In this document: positions 35,578-47,798 of the stretch, one piece after another
Layout of the letters: every line of letters starts with the position of its first letter
How positions within the stretch are numbered: position 1 is the first letter of the stretch
Source: Camellia lanceoleosa
Taxonomy: Eukaryota > Streptophyta > Magnoliopsida > Ericales > Theaceae
Reading direction: 5' to 3'
DNA length: 64,000 nucleotides
Assembly (NCBI GenBank): GCA_025200525.1
Contig: CM045761.1
Coordinates: 137,518,223-137,582,222 of the forward strand
Position numbers and translations under genes: made by a program
The notes under the pieces: generated by a model
The model's database searches: none
The model's input: the letters and a program-made list of their open reading frames with translations, nothing else
Told to the model about the DNA's origin: nothing

Positions 35578-37525
35578 TGTAACACCCAAATTTCTAGCCC
35601 AAATGATAAGACAACAATTATGGCTCTTTCAAGGAAAATTGAATATAAATCTCCAAACTTACATTACATGATACAATAGTTCTTCATGCAACAATATATT
35701 AATCCAACAACAAGTAAATAAACAAATAAATACCCCAAAGAGTTTACAAGTTTACAAGGCTTGAGCCTGATTACACAAAACGGTTATTCAAACCCACACA
35801 AACACAACCCTTGGCAAGTTGGCATACACACAGAGTCACAGCAAAATGAGAGCATTGTACTCCCAACACACATACTTCCACGCCCTTAGTTGGGTGGGAT
35901 CACCACATCTTTTCCTACACAAACATCTCGTAGGGTGAGCATAAAGCCCAGTAGGAAATTCTTAACAAAGTATATACATTTTATACAAGTCTCAAGAGAT
36001 GAAATGCACATGCTATGCTATGCTCTTTTGAAAGAAAATCACATCTTCATCTTTGAAAACCAACGTACTCAATGATGTCATACAATTTCAATTCTTCAAA
36101 ACTTAACAATTCATTTCAATAGCGGTAAATACGACTTTGGTAATTCCTACGTCGGTGTCTGTAAGTAGACTATACAAGTACTACCAATTTGTCATTTTTA
36201 CCAGCATTGACTGGAAGGCTCGACATGTATAATATGTCATTTTTACCAGTATTAACTAGAAGGCTCGACAACCTGTCAAGATTTACCACCATATTTATCC
36301 CAAAACCAATTCATGGAAACTTATGTCTCAACATTCTTTTCTTAATGCGAGTTTTCAAATCAACTTTCAAAGTTTAATATAATCAAATGAATTAATATGC
36401 CAATAACATAAGATGAATATAAATACTTTTATTCCAATTCATCATCCAAGGAGTAACACAATTCTCTCTTCTCAAGTATCCTTAACAATTAGCTATTTTA
36501 AGACTATTTCAATATTTTGAACAATAATTTCCAAAATAAACAACAATTCTCATATTTCCTGAAATTAATCATTTATATAAATATAAATAAGAAAATTTTC
36601 AAACATCCATTTATTTTGACACATAAAATAAATATAACAATATCATTCATGGATTTTTAGTCTCTTTTAAAAAAAATCCCCAAATTCTAGGTTTTCTCAC
36701 CAAAACTATACAACTCAAATCTTTTGAAAGAAAATTTTCCAAAATCATCTTTTCTTCAATCAACGAAGATTAAAACCCATAAGATCATTTTAAAAGAATA
36801 AGAGATAAACCCACTTTCAAAATCGCTCCACTTCTTGAATCAACAATCAATTTTCAAAGCTATCCACGGATGATTTCGAAAATCATTTAGATCTTGCAAA
36901 AAAATATATATATAACTCTAAGAAAATTCTTACCTCAAGTTTTGAAGAAGAAATGAGATGAAACTCCCAAAATCAACGGTGTCGAAACTCGATCTTCACC
37001 GCACACAACGAAACCTTCGAGAAGTTAACCAACTTTAATGAAGAACTTATGGCAGAACTCTAATGGATCTTGAGAAATCAAGGTTTTGATTTAATTTGGC
37101 GTAAGGAAATGTAGAGGAAAGGGTTTTTAGAGAGAGAGAGATATACAAAAGTGATCTGAAATATCAGATTCATGAATTGATATAACATGGTCCGCTTGAG
37201 CGTAAAAAACCTCGCTAGAGTGTCAAATACACTTTTCTAGTATTTTTGCAGACAGGTCACATTTTTGAAACCAAACATTCTCCGCTCGAGCGGACAAGCA
37301 ATTTCTAATGCATTTTGCATTTTTGCTTTAGGGGCGCTGCCTCTCAACCCCGCCAAGGCGCTGCCCTAGGACTCGCCAAGGGGCGCTGCCTCTTGGACCC
37401 CCGTGAGTTGACCGGGCAGCTCGATCCCCGCCAGGGCGCTGCCCTTAGACCCGCCAAGGGGCATTGCCCCCTAGACCCCCGCAAGCTAACCGGGCAGCTC
37501 GATCCCCGACATACTCAGCGAAGTG
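35578..37525 (-). repeat. 5' LTR of Gypsy element 1, truncated at its outer end
   Basis: It is collinear with 22598-24607. The match ends abruptly after 'actcagcgaagtg' at 37525, so the outer 20 or so bases including the TG terminus are gone and no target duplication can be scored. The palindromes are partly mutated here (37191, 37211, 37281). A 2-kb alignment of both LTRs would date the insertion. Confidence 0.85.
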
Positions 37526-38345
37526 AAGAAAAACGTGAAACGTAAAATTAGTATTGAGTTTGTGGATTATCTCAATTTATCAAGAAAAATATATAGAAAA
37601 GTAATATTTGTCAAATATGGTTCATATAAAATAGGTAAAGCTAATATAATTTAAATTATGTTTGAGTTTGTGTAGAACTCTATATGTAATTAAGAAAATA
37701 TATGCTAACGTAGCTCTCCTAGAAAAAAATTAACCCTTATAATGTGCCACCTAAACATAGAAAAAACACTACTTTTAATAATATATATATGATACCATAT
37801 ATATAGGAGAGAGAAAATTATTATTAGATATATATTTCATTTATATATAAAATAATGTATATAAATATAGGAGATTATTATTCTTAATATTTTCTTTGCT
37901 TCAATGTGAGGGATTCATTTGATCAAAGATCTTTCTTCATCATTTTTTTACAATAAAGTTCTGCCATGAAAGAAGATTTGAAAGAGAAGATTAGTTTTAC
38001 ATGTAAACCAATGATAGAGATAATGATGGACTTGTAACAGAAATGATAGTAAACCGAATATGAACAATCGTTTTTTTGCCATAGTTATGTATAAACCATC
38101 GTCTCTTCGCCGGTTTATGCAGTTACTGATATTATGTAGTTTATGCACTGGTATTATACCGAAGTTGATTATATACATATTTTTCTAAAAAGGTGCATCA
38201 ATATATATGAACTATTTGATGTTTTTTATACATTGTTTGGTGATTTATTGTATATTAATTATTACTATACTTATTGGTTGAGCAATCATTTTTATTGTAA
38301 TTGAACAATTGAAATAGTTGATTTTCACTTTTTAAATTTTGTATC
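37526..38345. other. AT-rich spacer
   Basis: No coding or RNA signal recognised. Contains short (TA)n runs near 37780-37810. Confidence 0.5.
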
Positions 38346-38800
38346 ATATTTTCACATTGCAGTGCGAATATTCGCATCAGTATAAGTTTAGCCTTTCTAA
38401 GGCTAATTGTATGTTAATTGTAAACTGTGAATATTCACATTGTATTTTGGTATAAATTTTATTTTTTCAAAGGTTAGTTATATGTTTGTTGTTTTTATTA
38501 CTATACTTATTGGTTCACCATTTTTGTTACCATTGAACAATCGAAATTGTCGATTTTCACTTTGTTTTATGTTTTTACGTTACAGTGTGAATATTCACAT
38601 TGGTATGAGTGTAATTTTTTTTTAAGGATAGTCGTATGTTAAATATAAACTGTGAATATTCATATTATATTTTGATATGAGTTTAATTTTTTTGAAAGTT
38701 AGTTGTATATTTGTTATTTATTGTGAACATTCATATTGTACTTTGGTATGTGTTTTATTTTTTTGAAAGTTAGTTATATATTAGTAGTCGTTTTAGCATA
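38346..38800. repeat. Tandem degenerate repeats with a GTGAATATTCAC palindrome
   Basis: Five to six units of roughly 65-115 bp each contain 'gtgaatattcac' or a close variant (near 38362, 38429, 38586, 38650 and 38725). These are followed by 'attttggtat' and 'aaagttagttatat'. The palindromic core is the best conserved part. A single-copy version occurs near 8375. Confidence 0.55.
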
Positions 38801-38972
38801 AACAAAAATTTGTTATTTTAGTCACAAACACAGGGTGTAAATAGAGATGTGAATTTTCACATAATTCTGTAACACAAATAGGTAGTTGCATCTAATATTA
38901 ATGTTCACACACTCGTATAACATTGAGTGTATGTAAGGTTCCATGAGGAGATACAATTTATCAGCATGCATT

Positions 38973-39589
38973 TAACGCCCCAATCCTTCACATGTCATCG
39001 ATATTGTCCGCTTTGGGCTATGCCCGCACGAATTTGTTCTTTCCAGTGGGTCACCCATCCTAGAAATACTCCAGCCTAAGCACACTTAACTGAGGAGTTC
39101 TGTTAAGAATTTCACCACCTGGGAAAAGGCCTCGATACTATATAAGGGTCCAAGTTTTTACTTTTATAGCACAGGAACTCCCTTTCCATTTCTGATGTGG
39201 GACCCCGGGACCTTACAATCTATCCCCCCAAAGGGCTGTACGTCCTCGTGCAGTAGCCTATCAGCTCACAAGCCCGCCCTTATGCACCGAGAGATGCCGG
39301 GGGCCCACATTCAGTACTCCAAAAGTCAGTTTTGATACCATTTATAACGCCCCAACCTTTCACATGTCATCGATATTGTTCGCTTTGGGCCACACCTGCA
39401 CAAATTTGTTCTTCCCAGTGGGTCGCTCATCCCACAACTACTCCAGCCTAAGCACGCTTAACTAGAGAGTTCTGTTATGGATTTCACCACCCAAAAAAAT
39501 GCCTCGATACTATATAAGGGTCCAGATTTTTACTTTTATAGCTCAGGAACTCCCCATCCATTTTCGATGTGGGACATCGGAACCTTAGA
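38973..39589 (-). mobile_element. Cassandra-type TRIM with 5S rRNA-derived LTRs
   Basis: Two 245-bp direct repeats (38973-39218 and 39345-39589) flank about 126 bp. On the minus strand each LTR holds a 5S rRNA-like stretch: 'cagttaagtgtgcttaggct' and 'aggatgggtgacccactggg' (box A and box C regions of the 5S internal promoter). The primer-site-like 'tggtatcaaaact' lies next to the LTR at 39328-39340, and a purine run 'ttggggggatag' (39220-39232) marks the other side. 5S-bearing LTRs, tiny interior and absence of genes define Cassandra elements. The outer LTR start has lost its TG. Confidence 0.8.
39047..39116 (-). other. 5S rRNA-like segment in the Cassandra LTR
   Basis: The reverse complement of this stretch aligns with the second half of plant 5S rRNA, including 'gaactcc.cagttaag.gtgctt' and 'ctaggatgggtgacc'. 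The partner copy is at 39420-39485. It is an element promoter, not a functional 5S gene; the 5' half of 5S rRNA is not present. Confidence 0.75.
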
Positions 39590-39591
39590 AT

Positions 39592-41046
39592 CACGTGGGT
39601 GTTAAATTTTGTACTCATACCAGTATACCGGTATACTGATCTGTTTTGTCTCTTGGCAACTCGGGTGCGTTCTATTTAAGCGCAACCAAGCTTCCTTTAT
39701 AGGACTAGTTGGGACTATAGTGGTGGCAAGAAATAACTATGATCGTAGGACATGTCGTTTGGACTTCTTTTGTTTTCTTGAGTTTAGGGTTGATATTAGT
39801 TTATGTATTTATTATTTTTTTTATGACGTTAGTATTTTGATAATTTGGTATGGTTTGTAACTTTACATTATTTAAGTTATTTTGACTATTTATTGTTACT
39901 TTAATGTTGGAGGAATTGGTTAGTTTTGAAATTATGTTGACGATTTGGTTAGCATTTTGTTAGTTTTTTTTTTTTTTTTATCCCTTGTAATCTTTTGAGG
40001 ATGAAAATTTACTTAAATCCTTTGGAGACGTGAACGTTTAGATTTTGTTTCACCCTCAAAATTTGAACAATTAAATACTAAATTAGGACTAAACCCCAAT
40101 CAATATTCCATCATCCAAATCCTATCTATTTGAGTGCAGCCGAGCTTCCTTTGCAGGATTAGTTGGGACTATGGTGGTGGTAAGAAATAACTATGACCGT
40201 AAGACATGTCGTTTAGACATCTTTTGTTTTTTTGAGTTTAGGTTTGATATTAGTTTATGTATTTATTTTTTATTTTTTTTATGACCGTAGTATTTTGATA
40301 ATTTGACATGATTTGTAACTTTACATTATTTAAGTTATTTTGACTATTTATTGTTACTTTAATGTTGGAGAAATTGGTTAGTTATGAAATTATGGTGGAT
40401 GGTTTGGTTAGCGTTTTATTAGTTTTTTTTATCCCTTGTAATCTTTTGAGGATGAAAATTTACTTAAACCCTTTGGAGACATGAACGTTTAGATTTTGTT
40501 TCACGCCTAGAATTTGAATGATGGAATATTAATTGGGGTTTAGTCCTAATTTAATATTTAATTGTCCAAATTTTTGGGGTGAAACAAAATCTAAACGTTC
40601 ACGTCTCCAAAGGGTTTAAGTAAATTTCCATCCTCAAAAGATTACAAAGGATAAAAAATAAATAAATAAATAACAAAACGCTAACCAAACCATCCACCAT
40701 AATTTCATAACTAACCAATACCTCCAACATTAAAGTAACAATAAATAGTCAAAATAACTTAAATAATGTAAAGTTACAAACCATGCCAAATTACCAAAAT
40801 AATAAGGTCCTAAAAAAAAAAAATTAAATACATAAACTAATATCAACCTTAGGCTCAAAAAAATAAAAGAAGTCCAAACAACATGTCCTACGATCATAGT
40901 TATTTCATGCCACCACCATAGTTCCAACTAGTCCTGCAAAGGAAGATCTGCTGCACTTAAATAGAACGTACCCGAGTTGTCAAGAGACAAAACGGGTCAG
41001 TATACAGGTATACTGGTATGAGTACAAGATTTAACACCCACGTGAT
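39592..41046. repeat. Foldback structure with three copies of a 0.45-0.54-kb arm
   Basis: Copy A (39592-40130) is repeated in direct orientation as a shortened copy B (about 40131-40530) and in inverted orientation as copy C (about 40515-41046). The outer ends are exact inverses: 'atcacgtgggtgttaaat' and 'atttaacacccacgtgat'. Each arm begins with a palindrome near the end ('cagtataccggtatactg', 39629). No ORF with known domains is present. Confidence 0.75.
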
Positions 41047-42185
41047 TGTAATGCCCCCAAAATAATACAATAAAGATAACTCATATGCGGAATAAATATG
41101 AGAAACAACATACTTTCATATATCATAGTTTACTGTTTAACAACCAGTTAAATGCCATGTAGGCTTACATATTCTCAAGCTATTGCTTGGTTACATAAAG
41201 GAGAGTTTCACTCATTACATCTTAAGCCCTTGACGTTACAAATAACACACATAATAAGGAAGCTCTTGTTTAATACAAATCCATCCATGCTATTGCCTTG
41301 GTGAAAGCTTATCACATATACCTGAAAATGATATTCCCATATAGGGTGAGCCAACAGCTCAATAGAAATAATCTAACATAATATATGAGACTTAGCAAAG
41401 GTATAAGTACCACGTTCATAAACAATGTAGATACTAAAACATCTATAAGGCTTGCATAACTATATGCCACTAAGACCAAACCTTAATCTATTTTCCTTCA
41501 ATTCATTTTCAGTTCATATATGCTACTCAATTCATGAGTTAAATTCATTATCTTTCAACAACCAAAATGAGACTACAACTCAATGGTTTTTCAATTATGC
41601 AAAGCACACATAAACACTTCAAACCTGCCATTTTACAGATATTTCGTCCGAAGGAATCGGCACCCATTTATATATGAGATTTCGGGTATTTCATCCAAGA
41701 CACTCTGGCCAACTTGCTTTAAATGGAGTCCATCCCCTTTCTCTTCCCAAACCAATATACATATGCAATGTATTTATAAACATAATTACATATGGAGTAT
41801 ATTCCCTTTCTCCTCCCAATAAATATACATATACAATGTATTTATAACATGGTCATATTCAATGACACCAATAATAGATTAGTTTACATCACCTAATCCT
41901 CATGCAATTTTTACAATAATCATAACTATCCTTCACCAATAGCCTAATACAATTATTTCTAAAGAGATATTCAATCTCAAAATAAATAGTTTATTCAAAA
42001 CTTTCATAGGTGAGATAATACATATCCAATATCACCGTGTATAACCACAACCTTTCAATTTCACATTTTCAAAGTTAATCCCAATTATTTATACAAGACA
42101 ATGATTTTAATCAAATTAGGGCAAAATCCCTCTTTTGCCAAATATTAACCCAAACACCAAAAACAATTATTTTGGGGGCGTTACA
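41047..42185. mobile_element. Solo-LTR-like unit with a 20-bp terminal inverted repeat
   Basis: It starts TGTAATGCCCCCAAAATAAT and ends with the exact inverse '...ggggcgttaca'. These are TG/CA ends in the same style as the Gypsy LTRs of this window (TGTAACG...CGTTACA). Inside, 'atagggtgagccaacagctc' near 41340 resembles 'gggtgagccacaacccagta' at 44993 in the Gypsy B LTR. No internal region or second LTR is adjacent, so it is best read as a solo LTR in minus orientation. Confidence 0.6.
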
Positions 42186-42232
42186 GGGTCAGTATATAGG
42201 TATACTGGTATGAGTACAAGATTTAACACCCA
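42186..42232. repeat. 47-bp copy of the foldback terminus, flanking the solo LTR
   Basis: The stretch repeats 40994-41040 ('gggtcagtata.aggtatac' onward) with few mismatches. The LTR-like unit is thus bracketed by near-identical 47-bp direct repeats, far longer than a 5-bp target duplication. Confidence 0.7.
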
Positions 42233-42453
42233 TATGTCCACCAGACACAAACAAAAATACATTTAATTCTTATTACAGGATAAGACAAGTAGTTCTATCC
42301 GCACCAAGACGAATGGGTAGTTTCCCGAGATATGGTAATATTTAGTTTCTTGTACGTACACAATGAAATATAAATTAAGTATAAAATAAACAAAGTAGAA
42401 ATAAAAATATGGTGGATCAGCCCTGCATAAAAAGTTAGTAAGACTTACAATTC

Positions 42454-42495
<42 letters not shown>

Positions 42496-43826
42496 GTATA
42501 ATTCAATCATATGTAACATGTTGAAAAAGTATAAAAATGCACTGTTTCATGCTTAAATAATTTGAATTGACCAAAACTCAAAGAACGAAAGTTGTACATA
42601 ATTAAATTTTATAAAAGGCAGCGGGCGCGAACGAATTTTGTAGAAACTGAATAGGTTGAGCGAAAAACTTAATAGAAAATCTTAAACGAAATTCGATCGA
42701 AAAATCTGAAACTGAAAACAAAAAAAACTGCTGTAAGATGATTTTTTTCGAAAAAGTTCAAAATCCGAAAAGTGTTTAGAAAATGTTTCACTTCAGTTTA
42801 CGCTAAACCAATAAAAATGAGCTCATTTCATGGGTTAAAACAGCCTCTAAAATCTGTATTGCTAAAATGAATAAAAACCACTATAGCTAAGATCATCCGA
42901 TTATAAGTTCTAATCAATCTTTTTCATAAAAAGTTAAAACACAAAAGTTGTTTAGAATCACGTATACATGCCTCTGCTCAAATTTTATAATTTATCGAGG
43001 TCGTTTACTATTTTTCAAGATGTACAAATCAATACAATTCACACTATAACAATAAACTCATAATTAAATTTTTTGTACCTTAACTCCACCACTTCGACCC
43101 TTCACTTCCGGTTTACACATATATCCCATGTGCCTCTTGTATACCTAACAACGCTCCGAAGCCAAACTTGCACAGGGATATCGTCCCCGAGTTTGACCCA
43201 CACTTCCCGGATGGTTAGCATATACGCATGCACATAAATCAAAGTACTGGTCTACTCATGAGAATGAGGCAACAATATATATATATACACAATCTCTCAT
43301 CTACTCATGAGAATAAATATAACAATGCTAAGCCTAATGCATTCAAATAAATCTCATAATTCTCACTTTTTTTTTTTTTCTTATACACTCTTTCTCACCA
43401 TCACTCAAATAAAACAACAATCCACGGAGTTATGATGGAGTATAAGGAATTTATCTATGGGTTCCTTATTAATTTTAATTTCATATATCTATAAGTGTGA
43501 TTACATGAACAAAATAAATATATATAAAAATCTTAAACCTGACATACACAACTAATCAAAATAATTAAAATCAATCTATCATCTTCATGAAAATACAGAA
43601 TTAAACCAACATCAAATAAATATAAATAAATAAAAACAACAAATTAACCATAAATCAAGGGAAGTGGGTTTTGTACTCACAATATCTTTTTGAAGATCAA
43701 AGAATCACTCGGAGAATTAATAAAGCCACCAAAACAAAACCCTAATTTTTTTTTCCTTTCCTCTTATGTGTGTGTGTGTGTGTGTGTGTGTGTCTTGGCT
43801 CTCTTTCTTGATCTCAATCAATTGAT

Positions 43827-43865
<39 letters not shown>

Positions 43866-44143
43866 TTATTGCTTTTCTCATTCTTTTCTTCTTCTTTTTT
43901 TCCTGATTACCTAATACTATATATTATATAATATTACATTATACAAATACAATATATATATATACTATATATGATCAACACACATATATATACATATATA
44001 TAAAACACCTTTTATATACATATATAAAATATATATAAATGTTCAAATTAATTATATATAATTAAATATCACATTAAATTAATTAAATACCACATTAAAT
44101 TCTCATGTAACTACACAATTAATAAAGTCAAAAATAAAATAAG

Positions 44144-44178
<35 letters not shown>

Positions 44179-44206
44179 GGCTTACGAAAAAATCAGGGTC
44201 GTTACA
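42233..44206 (-). repeat. 3' LTR region of Gypsy element A (start unresolved)
   Basis: The LTR ends at 44206 with '...cagggtcgttaca', next to the integrase tail of element A. The block 43500-43740 is nearly identical to 53656-53900, which belongs to the other LTR remnant. It contains a 37-base A-run (42457-42493), (TG)n at 43767-43794, (CT)n at 43830-43862 and (AAT)n at 44145-44177. The low-coordinate boundary could not be set; between 42233 and 43070 I see nothing recognisable. Confidence 0.5.
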
Positions 44207-44256
44207 ATATACATACCTCAAAACAATCTCGTCCTGAGATTCGATTGGAGAGAATA

Positions 44257-44583
44257 CTAAACAAAAAGCTCCGGGTGCATACGCCGAACTTTCTCTTTCA
44301 ATTCCCAAGTGATATCATTCTCATCCTGGCTCCATTGCACTTTCATCAAGTTCACTTTCTTGCACCACAACTGCTTTACATCTCGATCTAGAATAGTAAC
44401 TGGTCGCACCACATACGTTAGATCGTCACTAATCTCTAACACTTCTGGTGATACTACTTGGGAAGGGTCTTGCACACACTTCCACAATAAAGATACATGG
44501 AACACATTGTGAATCATAGCTAAAACAGGTGGTAAGGCCAATTTGTAAGTCACATTACCAATCTTCTTAGTGATCTCATACGG
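44257..44583 (-). pseudogene. pol: Gypsy element A integrase C-terminus
   Basis: The minus-strand frame reads 'TYKLALPPVLAMIHNVFHVS' and ends 'WELKEKVRRMHPELFV', the end of a Gypsy integrase with chromodomain-like tail. It is cut at 44583 by element B; the upstream part continues at 53313 ('KLAPKFVVPY' joins 'YEITKKIG'). Confidence 0.8.
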
Positions 44584-46689
44584 TGTAACGTCTCAAAAAA
44601 TTGGGCAAGGTATATCTATTTATACAACAAACCCACCTGATAGACAAACACATATATATAGCTAACCATTCCACATATCCATTTTCATTTAATCCCAAAT
44701 GCCAAATACATGATGTTCACATCTCAATGCCCCAATTCTAATCCCAAGCATACATTTTATAACAAGTATAAAATAGAAGCCAAACAGAAAATTAGTGCCC
44801 TACAAGCTTACAAATTTATTCAAGAACATTCTTGGTTACACAAAATGGAGTTTCAACTTAACGCAAATATAACCCTGGGCTTACATTCAATAAATAACAA
44901 TAAAACAAAAATAAAGCCTCAGCTCCAAGTCCTCCCAAGTCAGTGCCTTGGTAGAGGCATAGCACTTGTACCTGAAATTGTTCCCTTATAGGGTGAGCCA
45001 CAACCCAGTAGAGATATACTACAAAACATGTATACCATGACAAGATTAAAGAGGAGTATGCTTATGCCATGCTCATGATAAAACAGTTTATCACTCTTTT
45101 TATAAAGCATGCAATGCTGAGATGTAATAACAGATATAAACCATTTCCATTTTAAATCATATATGTTATATGAATACAAGCTCTGTGAATCTCTAGGTGA
45201 GTGTCTGCAAGTAGGCCCTAATGCACTACCACTGTCATTTTTACCAGTAAACTGGAAAGGCTCGACACCTAACCGCATAGTTCCACACCTCGTACCCAGA
45301 TTCACCAAGTATTTATCTTTTCGCAAATAGTTACATTTCCAAATATTTCTTAAAAAATAGATATATTTCTAATGAAATGAATGTAATGCAATGTCGAATG
45401 CAACAAATAAGGAATGTGGTTCAATTTACCTAAGTCTCATGCATTTATACAACAATCATGGCTATCCTCCACCGATAACGCAAAACAGATATTTCTAAAC
45501 AGATATTTAAACAATTAAATTTCAAAAATTCTGATAAATACAATCTATTCCACATTTCATCAAATATGAACAACTACACTAGTTTTTATATCACAATCAC
45601 GTCCGGTAAACTCTCAAGGTCCATTTCGAACTGTGTCGGTTTTATTCCAACAGATACATTAAGCAAAATAATACTGTTAATGCCCAAGAAAACATCATTT
45701 TCTTCCCAAACTCATTCTCCAAGCATTGTTCAACTATGACATCCTATTTTGATGAAAATCCCCAAAAGTTAAACGCAATTCCTTTATTTTCTTTAAAAAT
45801 GCTCTTTTGGTCGCAAACTAGTAAAAATTTCAAAACCGATCGAATTGAAGTCCATTTTTGTTCAAATTTAAAATATAGCTCTTTCATAACCTTACAAACA
45901 TATTCCAAGTTTACACTTTCACAATTTGGGTATCAACTCTTTATTTTTCTCAAAATTTCTCTTTTAAGCAAATAAATCACAAATTTTTCAAAAATTCTAA
46001 TTAAATTATATGCAACTCTAAACTCCATATAATCAAGTAAAAGTGTATAAAAAAGTTTAGGAAAAATCCCTACCTCAAGCCAAGAAACTTTCAAATTTTT
46101 TGGCAATAGAAATTAAATCTGCTTGGAGTCAAATGACGCCTTTTCTGCCCTCTACGTTTTGATCCAAAGCACTAGGGGTCAAAAATGACTTACACTAAAT
46201 CAAACCCAAGGAAAACCAACATTGGAACCTTTTTTTTCTCTTCTTCCTCACAGCAATCTCCAAGAACTCCCAAAAGATGAAAAGAAAGTCCTTTTGGTTA
46301 CTATTTATAGTTAGGTTACTATTCATAGATATACATATATATATATATATATATATTTTTGGTTAACTAAAGAAATATCTAACCCCATATATATATACAC
46401 CCATATATATGTATATATCAATTCAAAATATATTTCAACATCTTTAATGACAAAAGTAAATATAATATTTTCTCACCACAAAATATATTTCGTTTAATGG
46501 TATACACCATAAATATTCACAACTCTTTTATGGTAATCAAATAATAAAAATAAAACCACCAAAATATTACATGGTTACTAACGGATTACGATTCAATCAA
46601 TTGGATCCAAAATGAATGGAGTTTAATAATTTAAAATAAATCCCTAACTGAGATTAAAGTATAAATTTAATTTGATTCAACTCGTTACA
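44584..46689 (-). repeat. 3' LTR of element B
   Basis: TGTAACG...CGTTACA ends. It shares the 'actggaaaggctcgacac' motif (45250) and 'gggtgagccacaacccagta' (44993) with the LTRs of Gypsy 1 and the solo LTR. Contains (AT)n near 46332-46358. Confidence 0.85.
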
Positions 46690-46883
46690 GCCTTCCCTCC
46701 TTAAGGAATTTCGTCCCTGAAATTTAAACTAGATAACCTCGCTGAATCAAAATCAATTACAACCGTAGAAATGCAATCATGGCATGATAACACAACCTCC
46801 CAATTAAACATAAGAAATTCACCATATTTTGTAACATATACAATGCACATCCTAATATCAAAATAATATTTCTATTACAACTC

Positions 46884-46990
46884 TCAAACATCGATAAAAA
46901 GGTCCGGATACTTCTCACAGACTTCAATCTCACGTTCCCAAGTTGCCTCCTCAACCCCATGGTGCCTCCACAACATTTTCACTAAGGGAC
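46884..46990 (-). pseudogene. pol: Element B pol remnant (chromodomain-like C-terminus)
   Basis: The frame reads 'LVKMLWRHHGVEEATWEREI' and ends 'YPDLFIDV', clearly the last 35 or so residues of a Gypsy pol close to that of Gypsy 1. Upstream the sequence switches abruptly to unrelated DNA at about 46990, which is the junction of the foreign insert. Confidence 0.8.
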
Positions 46991-47059
46991 AAACACGAAT
47001 AAAAGACACACAGATACATACGGACAAATACAGAGAAAATACACAGATACGTACATATA

Positions 47060-47165
47060 CACAGACACATTTGGGGAATATGTCGTTACTGACAAGGAAT
47101 ATTCTGTCTATGGACGTCAGCGAGCAAATGCCGTTACTAGGACGGAATATTCCGTTAGCTGACGT
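47060..47165. repeat. Two 50-bp direct repeats in the foreign insert
   Basis: 'gtcgttactgacaaggaata' (47083) and 'gccgttactaggacggaata' (47132) begin two related units that both end in a 'gacgtca' string. Each contains the palindrome GGAATATTC. Confidence 0.5.
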
Positions 47166-47204
47166 CATCGCGCGTAAGCGAAACACGCAAAAGGGAAAGA
47201 AACA

Positions 47205-47300
47205 CGAATGCAGGGATACGGGGTTTTGAACCCCCAACCTTGAGCTCAGCCTCTCCATGCTTAGACGCCGAACCAGACCACTTAACCAAGTCACTCTTGT
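47205..47300 (-). ncRNA. tRNA-like A and B boxes (possible SINE head)
   Basis: On the minus strand 'tggttaagtggt' (box A-like, near 47285) is followed about 50 bases later by 'gggttcaaaacccc' (box B-like, near 47225). This is the spacing of an RNA polymerase III type 2 promoter. A proper cloverleaf cannot be drawn and no poly(A) tail was found, so it could be a SINE remnant, a tRNA pseudogene or chance. Confidence 0.35.
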
Positions 47301-47798
47301 GACAAAAATAGTCGAATAAATGTAAATAATACATAAATATACAATATATACACATATATGTATTCAACTTTCCCGCTTCTCTCTCTTCATTCGAAAATTG
47401 CGTCTGACACGCGGCCTTGCTTTTGCGTCAGCTGGCCGACAAAAGCAGCTTTCTCAATTTGTAAACTCACTTCGGCTCTCTCTCCCTCTTTGTCTTCTTC
47501 TCTTTTGTCTTCATTTTCGTCGGCTGGCCGACAAAAGCTATCCTCCTCGATTCTCTTCCATCTCTTTTTTCTGCTTTTTTTTTGCCTCGACTCTCTCTCC
47601 CTCTTTGTCTTCTTCTTCTTCATCACTCTCTTTCGTCTACTTAATCACTCTCTTCTCCTTCTCCTTCTCCTTCCTCATTCCCCTTGAGAGAGACAAAACA
47701 TCAAGATTGAGTAGAGGATAAAAGTTGCCCCAAAACTCAGTCTGTTCTCTGCTATTTCTTTGTGACTCCTTTCTTTCCTTTTACACTTCTCACCACAC

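Larger units (their letters stand above)
22598..37525 (-). mobile_element. Chromodomain Gypsy (Ty3) retrotransposon 1, split by a hAT element
   Basis: Two LTRs of about 2 kb (22598-24607 and 35578-37525) flank gag and pol in the minus orientation. The pol order is protease, RT, RNase H, integrase, chromodomain-like tail, which is typical of the Tekay/Del-type chromoviruses. The primer site follows the LTR at 35577, and a purine tract (reverse of 24608-24622) precedes the 3' LTR. The 5' LTR has lost its first 20 or so bases at 37525. A 5.5-kb hAT transposon interrupts the RT gene. The many stops and LTR divergence show an old copy. Confidence 0.85.

Noticed and set aside
38346..38800. CRISPR-like regular repeats
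   Set aside because: Plant sequence, unequal units, no unique spacers and no cas genes; simple tandem repeats fit.
39047..39116. Functional 5S rRNA gene
   Set aside because: Only the second half of 5S is present and it lies in paired TRIM LTRs.
42457..42493. Poly(A) tail of a retroposed gene or LINE
   Set aside because: No coding or LINE sequence upstream and no target duplication seen; treated as a homopolymer in LTR-related DNA.
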